Assembly (NCBI GenBank): GCA_021820065.1
Contig: JAKAEE010000021.1
Location: 1 to 47,947, forward strand
DNA length: 47,947 bases
Direction: 5' to 3'
From: Bacteroidota bacterium
GTDB taxonomy: Bacteria > Bacteroidota > Ignavibacteria > Ignavibacteriales > Melioribacteraceae
This document shows positions 1-8,310 of this stretch, in pieces. A program made the position numbers and the translations under genes. The notes beneath the pieces were generated by a model. It worked only from the letters and a program-made list of their open reading frames with translations, did not search any database and was not told where the DNA came from. Position 1 is the stretch's first letter. Every line of letters starts with the position of its first letter.

Positions 1-147
1 TTTAAGAAGAACGGAGCTATAGTTCTTTTCGAATTCGAAAAGGCAGAGGATCAAATCAAAATTGTATCTGAGAAACATTATCGTTTAGTCGAACCCAGCG
101 AGTTATCGAAAGAGGAACTAGAAAAATACAATACCAGAATTCAATAA
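1..147 (+). CDS. C-terminal fragment of an unrecognised protein
   Basis: An open frame runs from the window edge to a TAA at 145-147 and encodes 48 residues ending KYNTRIQ. The visible part is charged, with a short strand-like segment (GAIVLFEFEK) followed by a Glu/Lys-rich end. I see no motif that names a family. It precedes lpdA by about 100 bases on the same strand, and could be cotranscribed, but the gap holds an inverted repeat (182-209). The rest of the gene lies outside the window. Confidence 0.6.
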   Translation, partial: FKKNGAIVLFEFEKAEDQIKIVSEKHYRLVEPSELSKEELEKYNTRIQ

Positions 148-181
148 TTTCAAAGAGAATTTTATATTCATACTTGTGTTC

Positions 182-209
182 CTCTTCGAAATCTTTACGA
201 ATCGAAGAG
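182..209. other. Inverted repeat upstream of lpdA
   Basis: CTCTTCGA at 182-189 pairs perfectly with TCGAAGAG at 202-209 across a 12-base loop. No T-run follows on the plus strand, so a simple intrinsic terminator is not well supported. It could be a 5'-leader hairpin of lpdA, an operator, or a weak end signal for the upstream gene. Confidence 0.4.
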
Positions 210-245
210 AGAATATAGGCTGGACATTTACGGAGAAAAAATTTT

Positions 246-1703
246 ATGGTTAAGACTCAATTAGCAGTTGTTGGCGGTGGACCCGGCGGATATGCTGCAG
301 CATTCCTCGCGGCTGATCTTGGTATGCAAGTCACATTGATTGACCTCGAAAAAAATCCCGGCGGCGTTTGTTTGTACCGCGGATGTATTCCTTCTAAAGC
401 ATTGCTTCACGTCGCGAAACTTATTCACGAAGCAGACGAAGCAAAGAAATGGGGCGTTGAATTTGGTGAACCCAAAATAGACATAAACAAACTCCGCGAT
501 TTTAAAAACGGAGTTGTGAATAAAATGACCGGCGGACTCGGTCAGCTTTGCAAGTCGAGAAAAGTAAATTACATCAACGGCAAAGCAACTTTTGTAAATT
601 CGAATACGCTTTCTGTTGCCAAAGTTGATGGAACTACCGAAGAAGTTGTTTTTGAAAAAGCTATTCTCGCCACAGGTTCGGTTCCGGCTAAAGTGCCGGG
701 GCTATCGATTGATTCGCCGCGCGTAATGGATTCGACTGCTGCGCTTGAATTGAATGACGTTCCGAAACGGCTGCTTGTAATCGGCGGCGGATACATTGGA
801 TTAGAGCTCAGTACCGTTTATGCTGCACTGGGCAGTAAAGTCACTGTTGTCGAAATGCTTCCCGGAATTTTACCCGGTGCGGATAGAGATTTAGTAGCTG
901 TGCTTGAAAAACGCGTTAAAGCAACCATGGAAAATGTTTTCGTCGAAACAAAAGTTGTAGAGCTGCGGGAATCCTCCGTAAGGAGTCCTTCGGACGTCCC
1001 TTCGGGAAAAGAAACTTCAAACGGAATTCAGGTTAAGCTTGAAGGTAAAGACGTTGCGGAGTCCGTTCAAACATTTGATAAAGTTTTAATTTCCGTTGGA
1101 AGAAAACCGGTAACAGCCGGTCTCGGATTGGAAAACACAAAAGTGAAAGTAAACGAGCGCGGATTTGTTGTTGTAGATAAAACACTAAAGACAGATGATG
1201 CGAACATCTACGCAATTGGAGACATAGTCGGCAATCCGATGCTTGCTCACAAAGCTGCTGCAGAAGGTAAAGTTGCAGTCGAAGTAATACTTGGTCATAA
1301 AGCTACATTCGAACCGAACGCAATTCCTGCAGTTGTATTTACCGATCCAGAACTTGCATGGACGGGTTTAAGCGAGACCGAAGCGCGCGAAAAAGGAATC
1401 AAAGTTGAAGTTGCAAAGTTTCCATGGGCCGCCAGCGGTCGCGCAACAACACTCGATCGAAATGACGGAATGACTAAACTCGTCATTGAACCTGAGACAG
1501 AAAGAATCCTTGGCGTTGGAATCGTTGGAGTTGGAGCCGGCGATATGATTGCCGAAGGAACGTTGGCAATTGAAATGGGCGCAGTTGTTAAAGATCTTGA
1601 GTTGACGATTCATCCTCATCCAACTTTATCGGAAACGATGATGTTTGCTGCAGAACTTTTCTATGGTCATGCAACCGATATGTACAGACCGAAGAGGAAA
1701 TGA
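246..1703 (+). CDS. lpdA: Dihydrolipoyl dehydrogenase (E3)
   Basis: Flavoprotein that reoxidises dihydrolipoyl groups of 2-oxo-acid dehydrogenase complexes or the glycine cleavage system, passing electrons through FAD to NAD+. The FAD-binding GGGPGG lies at residues 10-15. The redox pair is in CLYRGC (C42 and C47). The NAD-binding motif GGGYIG is near residue 180, and the C-terminal HPHPTLSE (about 456-463) carries the His/Glu catalytic dyad. The start has GGAG about ten bases upstream. At 485 aa it is a little longer than usual. The excess is a roughly 15-residue insert (about 242-256, Ser/Pro-rich) encoded by three consecutive small hairpins at 974-1007. It falls between strands of the NAD domain, so the protein is probably still active. 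No E1 or E2 gene is visible here. Confidence 0.97.
   Translation: MVKTQLAVVGGGPGGYAAAFLAADLGMQVTLIDLEKNPGGVCLYRGCIPSKALLHVAKLIHEADEAKKWGVEFGEPKIDINKLRDFKNGVVNKMTGGLGQLCKSRKVNYINGKATFVNSNTLSVAKVDGTTEEVVFEKAILATGSVPAKVPGLSIDSPRVMDSTAALELNDVPKRLLVIGGGYIGLELSTVYAALGSKVTVVEMLPGILPGADRDLVAVLEKRVKATMENVFVETKVVELRESSVRSPSDVPSGKETSNGIQVKLEGKDVAESVQTFDKVLISVGRKPVTAGLGLENTKVKVNERGFVVVDKTLKTDDANIYAIGDIVGNPMLAHKAAAEGKVAVEVILGHKATFEPNAIPAVVFTDPELAWTGLSETEAREKGIKVEVAKFPWAASGRATTLDRNDGMTKLVIEPETERILGVGIVGVGAGDMIAEGTLAIEMGAVVKDLELTIHPHPTLSETMMFAAELFYGHATDMYRPKRK
974..1007. repeat. Triple-hairpin palindromic element inside lpdA
   Basis: Three small hairpins sit head to tail: CTCC-GTAA-GGAG (974-985), GTCC-TTC-GGAC (985-995) and TCCC-TTC-GGGA (997-1007). 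They keep the lpdA frame and encode a Ser/Pro-rich loop absent from the usual dihydrolipoyl dehydrogenase core. This resembles in-frame palindromic elements known from Rickettsia. Membership of a dispersed family is inferred, because no second copy of this exact type is in the window. Confidence 0.6.
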
Positions 1704-1726
1704 TTTGTCATAGTAATTGTTGAGCT

Positions 1727-2236
1727 TTAGTTTGGTATCTCTACAATAAAATCATCGAACGACGCGTCTAGATTACCTGCGCAAACAAGTCCAACACCGC
1801 CGCCATTGTAGTCTTTAATTTCAACATTCACAACCAAATTATTGTTTATGTACGCACGAATGTTTTTTCCCGAGCACATAACTTTTAAATCATTGAACCC
1901 TTTTTTTACAACGTCAGTGTTTTTCCAAGGAATCAGATCAGTAAATTCCGAACCATTGGAATAAATTAATTGATAATATCCGTCAGGTGAAATTCTAAAC
2001 ATGAAATAACCTTCGTCGCTGCGTCCAAATTGAATTCCGAAACCTGTATTTTTTGCGCGCCCGTCCCACCGAGCTTTTACCGATATTATACAGTCTTCAT
2101 ATTCATCGCTGATTCTCGTTCTGTGTATTGAATCTTTCTCTCCGTTAAAACAAGTCAGCAAAACATTTTTCAATTTCCAAAGTTCGCTTAAACCTAAATC
2201 CGTTTCATCGCTATCGAAGCGTTCTTCTACAACCAC
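1727..2236 (-). pseudogene. Detached second C-terminal domain of the upstream secreted protein
   Basis: This frame continues the gene at 2255-3361 without any shift; only the TAA at 2255-2257 separates them. Its product (169 aa from a GTG) has no signal peptide, and I see no convincing ribosome-binding site. It matches the C-terminal domain of the upstream protein: DC-hydrophobic-SVKA(R/K), GFNDLKV versus DFNELKV, NNNLVVNV versus NDKLVVNV, YNGGGVGL versus YNGGRVGL, and a final SFDDF. The fold is probably a LamG/concanavalin-like sandwich of the DUF1080 kind, by pattern only. The likeliest reading is one 544-codon gene with two tandem domains, now split by a nonsense codon. Independent translation from GTG 2236, readthrough, or a sequencing error are alternatives. 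Confidence 0.65.
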
Positions 2237-2254
2237 CCGGTTAATCGCATCATC

Positions 2255-3361
2255 TTACTCATCATTGTCCTTTACGTTTATATCAACTTTGAAATCGTCG
2301 AACGAACAATCCGTGCCGGCAACTACGTACAAACCGACTCGCCCGCCGTTGTATGAATCTTCGATAACATTAACGACTAACTTATCATTGATATAGCACT
2401 TTATTCTTTTACCGAGGCATTTGACTTTCAATTCATTAAAATCATCTTCATCTAAATCTACCTTTGCAGCCGGCGATACTGGTTCAAGCTTGCTCGTATA
2501 TTTAATTAGCGAATAAGCCCCATCTTTTGAAATCAAGAAGTAATAACATTTGCCTTTGTCGTTACCGAAGATTAGTCCAATCGGCTTATCTATAATATCC
2601 TCATTAAATTTTGCCTTAACGGAAACCGCGCAGTCTTGGTAGATAATTCGAAGTTCGTTATAGTAATCTTCACCCGATTTGCCGCCGGAGAAAGTAAGTT
2701 CGCCATCATTCAATTGCCATGGATAAGTTTCACTCAATCCAGAGCCCGGATTACTGAAATTAAGTTCTACTGATCTTACCGGGTTGTAATAAGAATTAGG
2801 CGTCTCATCCGGACTGTAAGAATATGTTGCTATTAGTCTGCTGGTATTGAGTGTTTTTTCGGTTGCTTGAGAAGAATAGATATCTATGCTGTATAGCATT
2901 GTACCTAATAGAATAAAAGAAGTACACTGGAAAGATTTTTTACCTTCTTTAGAAATGTTATATCCGACGTAGTACAGTCTGTCACCAAGTGTCTCAACCG
3001 GATCAGGAAGAAATTCATCAATGACACCGTTCACACATATTTTTTCAATGAGGCTTATCATTTCGTCAGTAAAATTCGGATCGGCCATTTCGCTGAACTG
3101 GGCTTTTATGTGAACGCTAAATCCCTCGTCGAGAACAAATGTTATCATTTTGTCGTTCGGTTTGAATTCGTCCATAGTAATCCTTGACCACTCATCATCC
3201 TTCGGTACTTTTGGCACTGGAATTAAAACCGATCCTTCAGGAAATTTTAATTCCTTATATATCCAACCTTCGGGCAGATTCTTGTTGGACTCTTGGCAGT
3301 GATAACTAACAGGCAGAAATAGAATCAATCCTATGACTAAAATGAAAATTGTTGTTCTCAT
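2255..3361 (-). CDS. Secreted protein with C-terminal concanavalin-like domain
   Basis: The 368-aa product starts with a clear signal peptide (MRTTIFILVIGLILFLPVS, cleaved near YHCQ), so it should leave the cytoplasm. Residues about 25-195 form a domain I do not recognise. From about 200 to 360 there is a beta-rich domain ending YNGGRVGL...CSFDDFKV, of the LamG/DUF1080 type often found in carbohydrate-binding or secreted proteins. The same domain follows again just past the stop codon (1727-2236), in the same frame. It is the last full gene of the minus-strand group starting at 9000, about 120 bases after the CxxC-rich TPR gene. Ligand and role are unknown. Confidence 0.85.
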   Translation of the reverse strand: MRTTIFILVIGLILFLPVSYHCQESNKNLPEGWIYKELKFPEGSVLIPVPKVPKDDEWSRITMDEFKPNDKMITFVLDEGFSVHIKAQFSEMADPNFTDEMISLIEKICVNGVIDEFLPDPVETLGDRLYYVGYNISKEGKKSFQCTSFILLGTMLYSIDIYSSQATEKTLNTSRLIATYSYSPDETPNSYYNPVRSVELNFSNPGSGLSETYPWQLNDGELTFSGGKSGEDYYNELRIIYQDCAVSVKAKFNEDIIDKPIGLIFGNDKGKCYYFLISKDGAYSLIKYTSKLEPVSPAAKVDLDEDDFNELKVKCLGKRIKCYINDKLVVNVIEDSYNGGRVGLYVVAGTDCSFDDFKVDINVKDNDE

Positions 3362-3483
3362 AGCCAGCCTCTTTGATAAATAAGTAGTATTGAACGCCTA
3401 TCAGACATAATTTCCCTTATTTAAAACAAAAGGAACGTTTATTCAATTGGTTCTAATTCAACTTTATTGTCAGCGAAGTTTTG

Positions 3484-5349
3484 CTATTTATGGTTGTATT
3501 GCGCTATTAACTTTTTGTACTCTTCAGTTTGTTTTATGTTTGTTAAATCTTCGTCCGCTTCCATATTAGAGATAATGACTTTGCCTGTCATTAGTGCTTT
3601 TTTCAAATTCTCCAACGCTTTATCTTTGTCATTCATTAGGGAATAGGCGCACGCCACATTATAATACACCTCGTATAAACCATTTAGATTAAGTTCGAGA
3701 GCTTTCTCACAAGCCAATAATGCTTCACTATAATGTCCTAATTTCACCTCTGATAAGGCAATTATTAAATATGGTTGCGGATTATTTGTATTATCTTCTT
3801 TGATATATCTTTTACTGCTTTCAAGAGCGTCTAGATATTTCTTGTTATAAAACTGACAGGCGCTTAAGTAAAAGTTCACAGTGTAATCAACCGCATTTGA
3901 AGAAATTAATTTTTGATAGATCGGAATTGCCTCTGTTAATTTATTCTGAAAACGATATACATCTGCAAGTGCAAGCTGAACATCCACAAGCTCCGGATTT
4001 ACAGATAATGCCTTTTTAAAATTGCTCTCTGCTTTGTCTAGCTGGTTTAAATACCCATAACAATGCCCCTTCATAAAAATAACCCTAACGTCGTTGGGCG
4101 TTTTATTTTCGCATTGAGTAAAATAATTCAGTGCATCTTCAAATTTATTTTGAGAAAAATACATTTCTCCAAGCTCTTTCAAGACATAAGCGAGGTCCGG
4201 GTCAATGGAAAGCGCTTTCTTAAAATGTTCTTCCGCCTTATCAAATTGTTTCAAGTTTTCGTAACTAAGCCCAATTTGGTAATTGAGTTCTTTGTGTGCA
4301 GGTTTTATTTCATAACATCTTAAAAGGTACGTCAGCGCTTCTTCGTATTCCTGTTTCTTATTGTTTATCTCGCCAATCATCGAAAGGGAATAATAATCGT
4401 CATTTACAAATTGCAGATAAGCTTTATACGCTTTCTCGGCTTCGTCCCATTTTTCTAAATCATAATTAATGCTGCCGATGTCAATAAATAGTTTATAACT
4501 TTTTGTGGGATTTTTTTCAATCACTTTTTCGTAAAATGGAATTGCATCGGAAGGCTTTTTTAAGATTTCTTGAATATATTTTCCATACATCCAGTATACT
4601 GTTGGAGAGTCGTAATTTAAGTCAATTGATTTTTTAAATAGTGGACCGGCGTCATTCCATTTCCCTAAGTATGCAAGCGTAATACCTTTTTCTCCGTAAG
4701 GATCACCCCAATTTGGTTCCTCCTTTATTGCACTATCAAAATAAGTTAATGCTTCCTCTTCCCTTTTTAGTTCTCTAAGAGCTACTCCGATGTTACAATC
4801 CATACCATGGGGAATTATTTCGTTGCATTTCTTGAAATGATCCAGCGCCTCTTCATAATTCTTATTATTTAAAGCCTCGGCGCCTTTATTAAAATAATTC
4901 ATGAATTCTTCTTTTTTACCCGGTATTGTTATTTGTACTGTGTATTTCGCAACTATTTTTCTGTTATCCGTTTCAGCATATATGTCACCACTTCCTAATT
5001 TTTTCCCGCACTCAATACATTCATCTTTTTTTGCACATTCACTACATAATCTTGCATATCCACCTCCGAGTGTATTCTCGTTGCACAACCAGCAGCCCCT
5101 TGCCCACAAGCCACCACTTTTAGCCCAACAATCCCAGCAAATCTTAGCTCTAATTTTTGTTAGATATGTATTTTTTCCGCAACCGACGCACCTACCGTAA
5201 CCACCATTTTCTTGTGCATCATTGCATCGCTTGCATATACCGATGTTGTAGTATCGCTCTTGGGCATTAAGTAACGATGATACTTCAAGAAAGATTAACA
5301 CGATCATAATAACATGAAGTGTAGAACAGAATTGTTTTAGATTCTTCAT
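3484..5349 (-). CDS. Secreted TPR protein with six CxxC knuckles
   Basis: 621 aa. Residues 1-29 look like a signal peptide ending in LLNAQ. Residues about 39-116 hold six CxxC pairs (CKRC, CVGC, CWDC, CWLC, CSEC, CIEC), two with tryptophan inside. This resembles stacked zinc ribbons, although the export signal would place it in the periplasm or outside. From about 150 to 610 there are at least a dozen tetratricopeptide repeats (patterns such as GKWNDAGPLFKKSIDLN and KFEDALNYFTQCENKTP), forming a superhelical protein-binding scaffold. It follows the 64-aa gene by 16 bases, so it is probably cotranscribed. The cysteines may bind metal or form disulfides; the sequence does not decide this. A role in an envelope complex is inference. 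Confidence 0.9.
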   Translation of the reverse strand: MKNLKQFCSTLHVIMIVLIFLEVSSLLNAQERYYNIGICKRCNDAQENGGYGRCVGCGKNTYLTKIRAKICWDCWAKSGGLWARGCWLCNENTLGGGYARLCSECAKKDECIECGKKLGSGDIYAETDNRKIVAKYTVQITIPGKKEEFMNYFNKGAEALNNKNYEEALDHFKKCNEIIPHGMDCNIGVALRELKREEEALTYFDSAIKEEPNWGDPYGEKGITLAYLGKWNDAGPLFKKSIDLNYDSPTVYWMYGKYIQEILKKPSDAIPFYEKVIEKNPTKSYKLFIDIGSINYDLEKWDEAEKAYKAYLQFVNDDYYSLSMIGEINNKKQEYEEALTYLLRCYEIKPAHKELNYQIGLSYENLKQFDKAEEHFKKALSIDPDLAYVLKELGEMYFSQNKFEDALNYFTQCENKTPNDVRVIFMKGHCYGYLNQLDKAESNFKKALSVNPELVDVQLALADVYRFQNKLTEAIPIYQKLISSNAVDYTVNFYLSACQFYNKKYLDALESSKRYIKEDNTNNPQPYLIIALSEVKLGHYSEALLACEKALELNLNGLYEVYYNVACAYSLMNDKDKALENLKKALMTGKVIISNMEADEDLTNIKQTEEYKKLIAQYNHK

Positions 5350-5365
5350 TTTGTCTCCACAGAGT

Positions 5366-5560
5366 TTAGATAAAATAAATTCCAGTTAATATACCAGCAC
5401 TACAAATTCCAAATGGAGTGTTTACCATTCTTGCAGCATGAACAAGCACATTCGGCATCGGACTATCGGGAGTTGGTTTTAACATTGCGTCAACGCCGTC
5501 ATGCCAAGAAAGAAATGCAGTAGAAAAGTTTTGTCCTGTTCTTTTAATGATTGTTGTCAT
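5366..5560 (-). CDS. 64-aa small protein of unknown function
   Basis: A short gene between the WG-repeat and CxxC-TPR genes, 42 and 16 bases from its neighbours. The ATG is preceded by an excellent ribosome-binding site (AAGGAG), the best reason to accept it as real. The product starts MTTIIKRTGQNFSTAF, has a WHDGVDAML segment, and ends in a hydrophobic glycine-containing stretch (GICSAGILTGIYFI) that could sit in or on a membrane. There is no signal peptide, although most neighbours have one. I do not recognise a family. Confidence 0.7.
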   Translation of the reverse strand: MTTIIKRTGQNFSTAFLSWHDGVDAMLKPTPDSPMPNVLVHAARMVNTPFGICSAGILTGIYFI

Positions 5561-5602
5561 TTTAATTTCTCCTTTTATTAATTCTCAATTTGCCGCTCTC
5601 AA

Positions 5603-6826
5603 TTATTCACTCGGCCTCCAAATGTATCTGCCGGTTTTGTCTATGTAGCCCATCTTCTTGCCAATGAAAACTTGTGCCACACCATTATGAAACCATGGTT
5701 CAGCACGATCATATTTTATTTCGCTTAGAAAATTTCCTTGCCGGTCAATGTAGTTGTATTTATTATCCAGAGTTCTAACACAAGCAACCCCATCTTCAAA
5801 ATGATTTATATCTTTTACGAACAATGTGCTGCCAATTTGCTTGCTGGTTTTATCAATTAACTTCCAGGCGTCTTTCGATTCAATATTCTCAACTATTCTT
5901 GCTATTCCGTTTTCAAAATTGAATGCTTTTTTAAATACCGGTTCGATTATAATTTTTCCAGTTTTGTCTATATAACCTTGCTTACCGTTTTGGGCAATGA
6001 TCGCTAATCCTTCTGAAAAAGAACCGACATCATCGTAAATCGGATTGATTTGTAATTCCCCGGTGTTACTGATGAATCCCCATTTGCGATCAACTTGCAC
6101 TCCAATCGTTCCTTCCGAAAATTCATCTTTCATCAGATCAAATTTTGGCGGAAGAATATACTTCCCGGATTTTTCTATGAAACCCCATTTGTCATTTTCT
6201 TTTACAGCGGCAAATCCTTCTTTAAAATGTTTTGCATCGTCATAGATCAATGGAATTATGATTTTGCCGGATGCATCAATAAATCCTTTTTTATATTCGT
6301 TTCTAACAAGTATCAACCCGTCTGAAATAAGATTTACAACATCAAATTCTGTTATAGGTTTTCCGGTTTTATCTATGTAAGAATGTTTTGGCGCCGGTTG
6401 GTTTTCCATTTTCATCATAACGCTTGCAATTTCATTTTCAAAATCTTCGGCGGAAACAAACTGGGGCGGAATTACCAAATCGCCGGACTTGTTGATGTAT
6501 CCAAAATTCCCGTCGGCTTGAACTACCGCTAAGCCATCCGAAAATTTTCCGGCGTAATCATATTCTGGATTGATGATTATTAATCCAGTTGAATCTGCAT
6601 AGCCCCATGCATCTCCAACTTGAACCGCTGCTAATCCTTCCGAGAATTCTTCTGCTGAATCGAACTGCGGAGTGATTACAATTTTTCCCGCAAGATTAAT
6701 GAACCCCCAAACGCCGTTGACCTGAACGGGAAGAAGCCGTTGCGAATTAACGTTTCCTTGAGCGTGAGAGAAGAAAAATATGGGATTTAACATTATGATG
6801 AAGATGGCTGTACAGATTTTTTTCAT
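5603..6826 (-). CDS. Secreted WG-repeat protein
   Basis: 407 aa with a signal peptide (MKKICTAIFIIMLNPIFFFSHAQ). The mature part is about ten WG repeats of 35-45 residues, each reading roughly W/K-G-(F/Y)-I-(D/N)-x-(T/S)-G-K-x-(V/I)-I-x-P-x-(F/Y)-D followed by F-x-(D/E)-G-(L/I/V)-A. The Trp-Gly pair is replaced by KKGF, KQGY or WKLI in some units. WG repeats are predicted to fold into a beta-propeller-like structure; no enzymatic activity is established from sequence. It follows a TPR gene by 18 bases and precedes the 64-aa gene. The pairing with TPR proteins suggests an extracytoplasmic binding assembly, which is inference. Confidence 0.9.
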   Translation of the reverse strand: MKKICTAIFIIMLNPIFFFSHAQGNVNSQRLLPVQVNGVWGFINLAGKIVITPQFDSAEEFSEGLAAVQVGDAWGYADSTGLIIINPEYDYAGKFSDGLAVVQADGNFGYINKSGDLVIPPQFVSAEDFENEIASVMMKMENQPAPKHSYIDKTGKPITEFDVVNLISDGLILVRNEYKKGFIDASGKIIIPLIYDDAKHFKEGFAAVKENDKWGFIEKSGKYILPPKFDLMKDEFSEGTIGVQVDRKWGFISNTGELQINPIYDDVGSFSEGLAIIAQNGKQGYIDKTGKIIIEPVFKKAFNFENGIARIVENIESKDAWKLIDKTSKQIGSTLFVKDINHFEDGVACVRTLDNKYNYIDRQGNFLSEIKYDRAEPWFHNGVAQVFIGKKMGYIDKTGRYIWRPSE

Positions 6827-6844
6827 TTTGTTCTCCGGTTGATT

Positions 6845-7696
6845 TTAATATTCAATATTGAAAAGAGATTTAAGATAAGTTTTGGCTTCGTCAAAGCCCA
6901 TATCGGCAGCTTTCTTCAAGTCAGCTATTGCCTCATCATTTTTTTTAAGCCGGTAATAAATTAAACCACGCGTTGCGTAGAGCGGTGCCTCTTCCGGTGC
7001 GAAATTGATCGCTGAATTGATTTGTTCAAACGCTTCAACAAATTTTCTCATCTTCAAATAGATAGTTGCGCTTAATGTGTAAGGATCTGGTATTATGGAA
7101 TTAAGGTCTTGTGCTGTTGATGCATCTTTCAATGCCTCGTCATACTTCTCCATCAGAAAATAGATTTGTGCACGTTTCAAATAATAATCAACCCATTTCG
7201 GATTAAGTTCTATAGCCTTGGATAAATCTTTTATTGCCTCGTCAAACTTTTCAATTTTTCCAAGGAGCAATCCTCTTTTGGCATAATCATCAGGATTGTT
7301 TTCAATCTGTATTGCAAAAGAAAAATCATTTAAGGCGCGCTGATATTCGCCCCTTTTCTCATGAGCCATTGCTCGCATTCGGAACGCTGGAGGGTGTTTA
7401 CCAAATTTCAGGAGTATTTCGGAATAATCCCGGATTGCTAATTTTATTGAATCCATTTCAAGGTAGGAGTTTCCACGATACATGTATGCAGACATAATTT
7501 CCTTGATTCCATTCTCGCGTTTCCAATTATTTATTGCATTTGTTAAATATCCAATCGCTCCCTCATAATTTTCTTCCTGATAAGCGGCAATGCCAACATT
7601 AAGACAGTTCTCAAACGAACCGCAATCGAATTGCGCTATACTTTTAGTTGAGAATAAAAGCAGCAACAAAAGAAATGTGGAAGTTTTCATATTCAC
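6845..7696 (-). CDS. Secreted TPR protein
   Basis: 283 aa beginning with a signal peptide (MNMKTSTFLLLLLLFSTKSIAQ). Residues about 28-280 are six to seven tetratricopeptide repeats, for example NYEGAIGYLTNAINNW, KFDEAIKDLSKAIELNP and KNDEAIADLKKAADMG. These scaffolds bind peptides or partner proteins. Start ATG at 7694-7696 with GGAGGG upstream. It lies 15 bases after the 190-aa TPR gene and 18 bases before the WG-repeat gene, so one transcript is likely. No catalytic residues are apparent and the partner is unknown. Confidence 0.9.
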   Translation of the reverse strand: MNMKTSTFLLLLLLFSTKSIAQFDCGSFENCLNVGIAAYQEENYEGAIGYLTNAINNWKRENGIKEIMSAYMYRGNSYLEMDSIKLAIRDYSEILLKFGKHPPAFRMRAMAHEKRGEYQRALNDFSFAIQIENNPDDYAKRGLLLGKIEKFDEAIKDLSKAIELNPKWVDYYLKRAQIYFLMEKYDEALKDASTAQDLNSIIPDPYTLSATIYLKMRKFVEAFEQINSAINFAPEEAPLYATRGLIYYRLKKNDEAIADLKKAADMGFDEAKTYLKSLFNIEY

Positions 7697-7711
7697 CCTC
7701 CGATAGTTGAA

Positions 7712-8284
7712 TTATTTTTTCTTTAGTGTCTCTGCAGTATCAAAATCGAATTTTGCTTTTTCCTTCTCTCCCAATTTTTCGTAAGCTTTACCCCTGTAAG
7801 CATAAGCTTCAGCAACCAATGGATTTATCTCGATAATCTTGCTGAAATCATCCACAGCTTCGGAATATTTACTAAGTGCGGATAAAAGAATTCCTCGCGT
7901 CATGTACGCCTCAACCAGATTTGGCTGCAACTTTATTATCGTGTTAAGATCTGCCAACGCAGCCTCATATTTTTTTGTGCGCAGATAAATTTTTAATCTG
8001 GAAGAATAGGCTACCGTGTAATCGGTTCTTAATTCAATTGCTTTGTTGAAATCTTCCAGCGCAGACTCTGTTTGATTGAGTTTTACTTTAGCTAGTCCAC
8101 GGTTATAATATGCCAAATGGTTTTCCGGCTCTAGCGAGATCAATTTTGTAAAATCTACTATCGCTCCTTGAAAATCACCATTACCGTATTTTTCTTTTCC
8201 GCTATTAAAAAGATTATCATTGCCTTGCGCTGAGATTGCAGTCGAAAAGAAAAACATGATAACCAAATATTTAACTCGTAGCAT
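7712..8284 (-). CDS. Secreted short TPR protein
   Basis: 190 aa: a signal peptide (MLRVKYLVIMFFFSTAISAQ) and then four to five tetratricopeptide repeats (DFQGAIVDFTKLISLEP, QTESALEDFNKAIELR, KYEAALADLNTIIKLQP, KYSEAVDDFSKIIEINP, EKAKFDFDTAETLKKK). The repeats occupy nearly the whole mature protein. The gene begins 26 bases after the membrane-protein gene and ends 15 bases before the next TPR gene. It is probably a paralogue of that neighbour: repeat spacing is the same and both carry the DLN/DLSKAIELNP-type pattern. Confidence 0.9.
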   Translation of the reverse strand: MLRVKYLVIMFFFSTAISAQGNDNLFNSGKEKYGNGDFQGAIVDFTKLISLEPENHLAYYNRGLAKVKLNQTESALEDFNKAIELRTDYTVAYSSRLKIYLRTKKYEAALADLNTIIKLQPNLVEAYMTRGILLSALSKYSEAVDDFSKIIEINPLVAEAYAYRGKAYEKLGEKEKAKFDFDTAETLKKK

Positions 8285-8310
8285 TTTGTGTCTCCTAAAT
8301 CAATTAATTA

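Noticed and set aside
182..209. Rho-independent terminator before lpdA
   Set aside because: The stem is perfect but there is no T-run after it, so I list it only as an inverted repeat.
4901..5200. Plus-strand frames over the CxxC region
   Set aside because: Antisense to the cysteine-rich TPR gene; their long length comes from the biased codon use of that gene.
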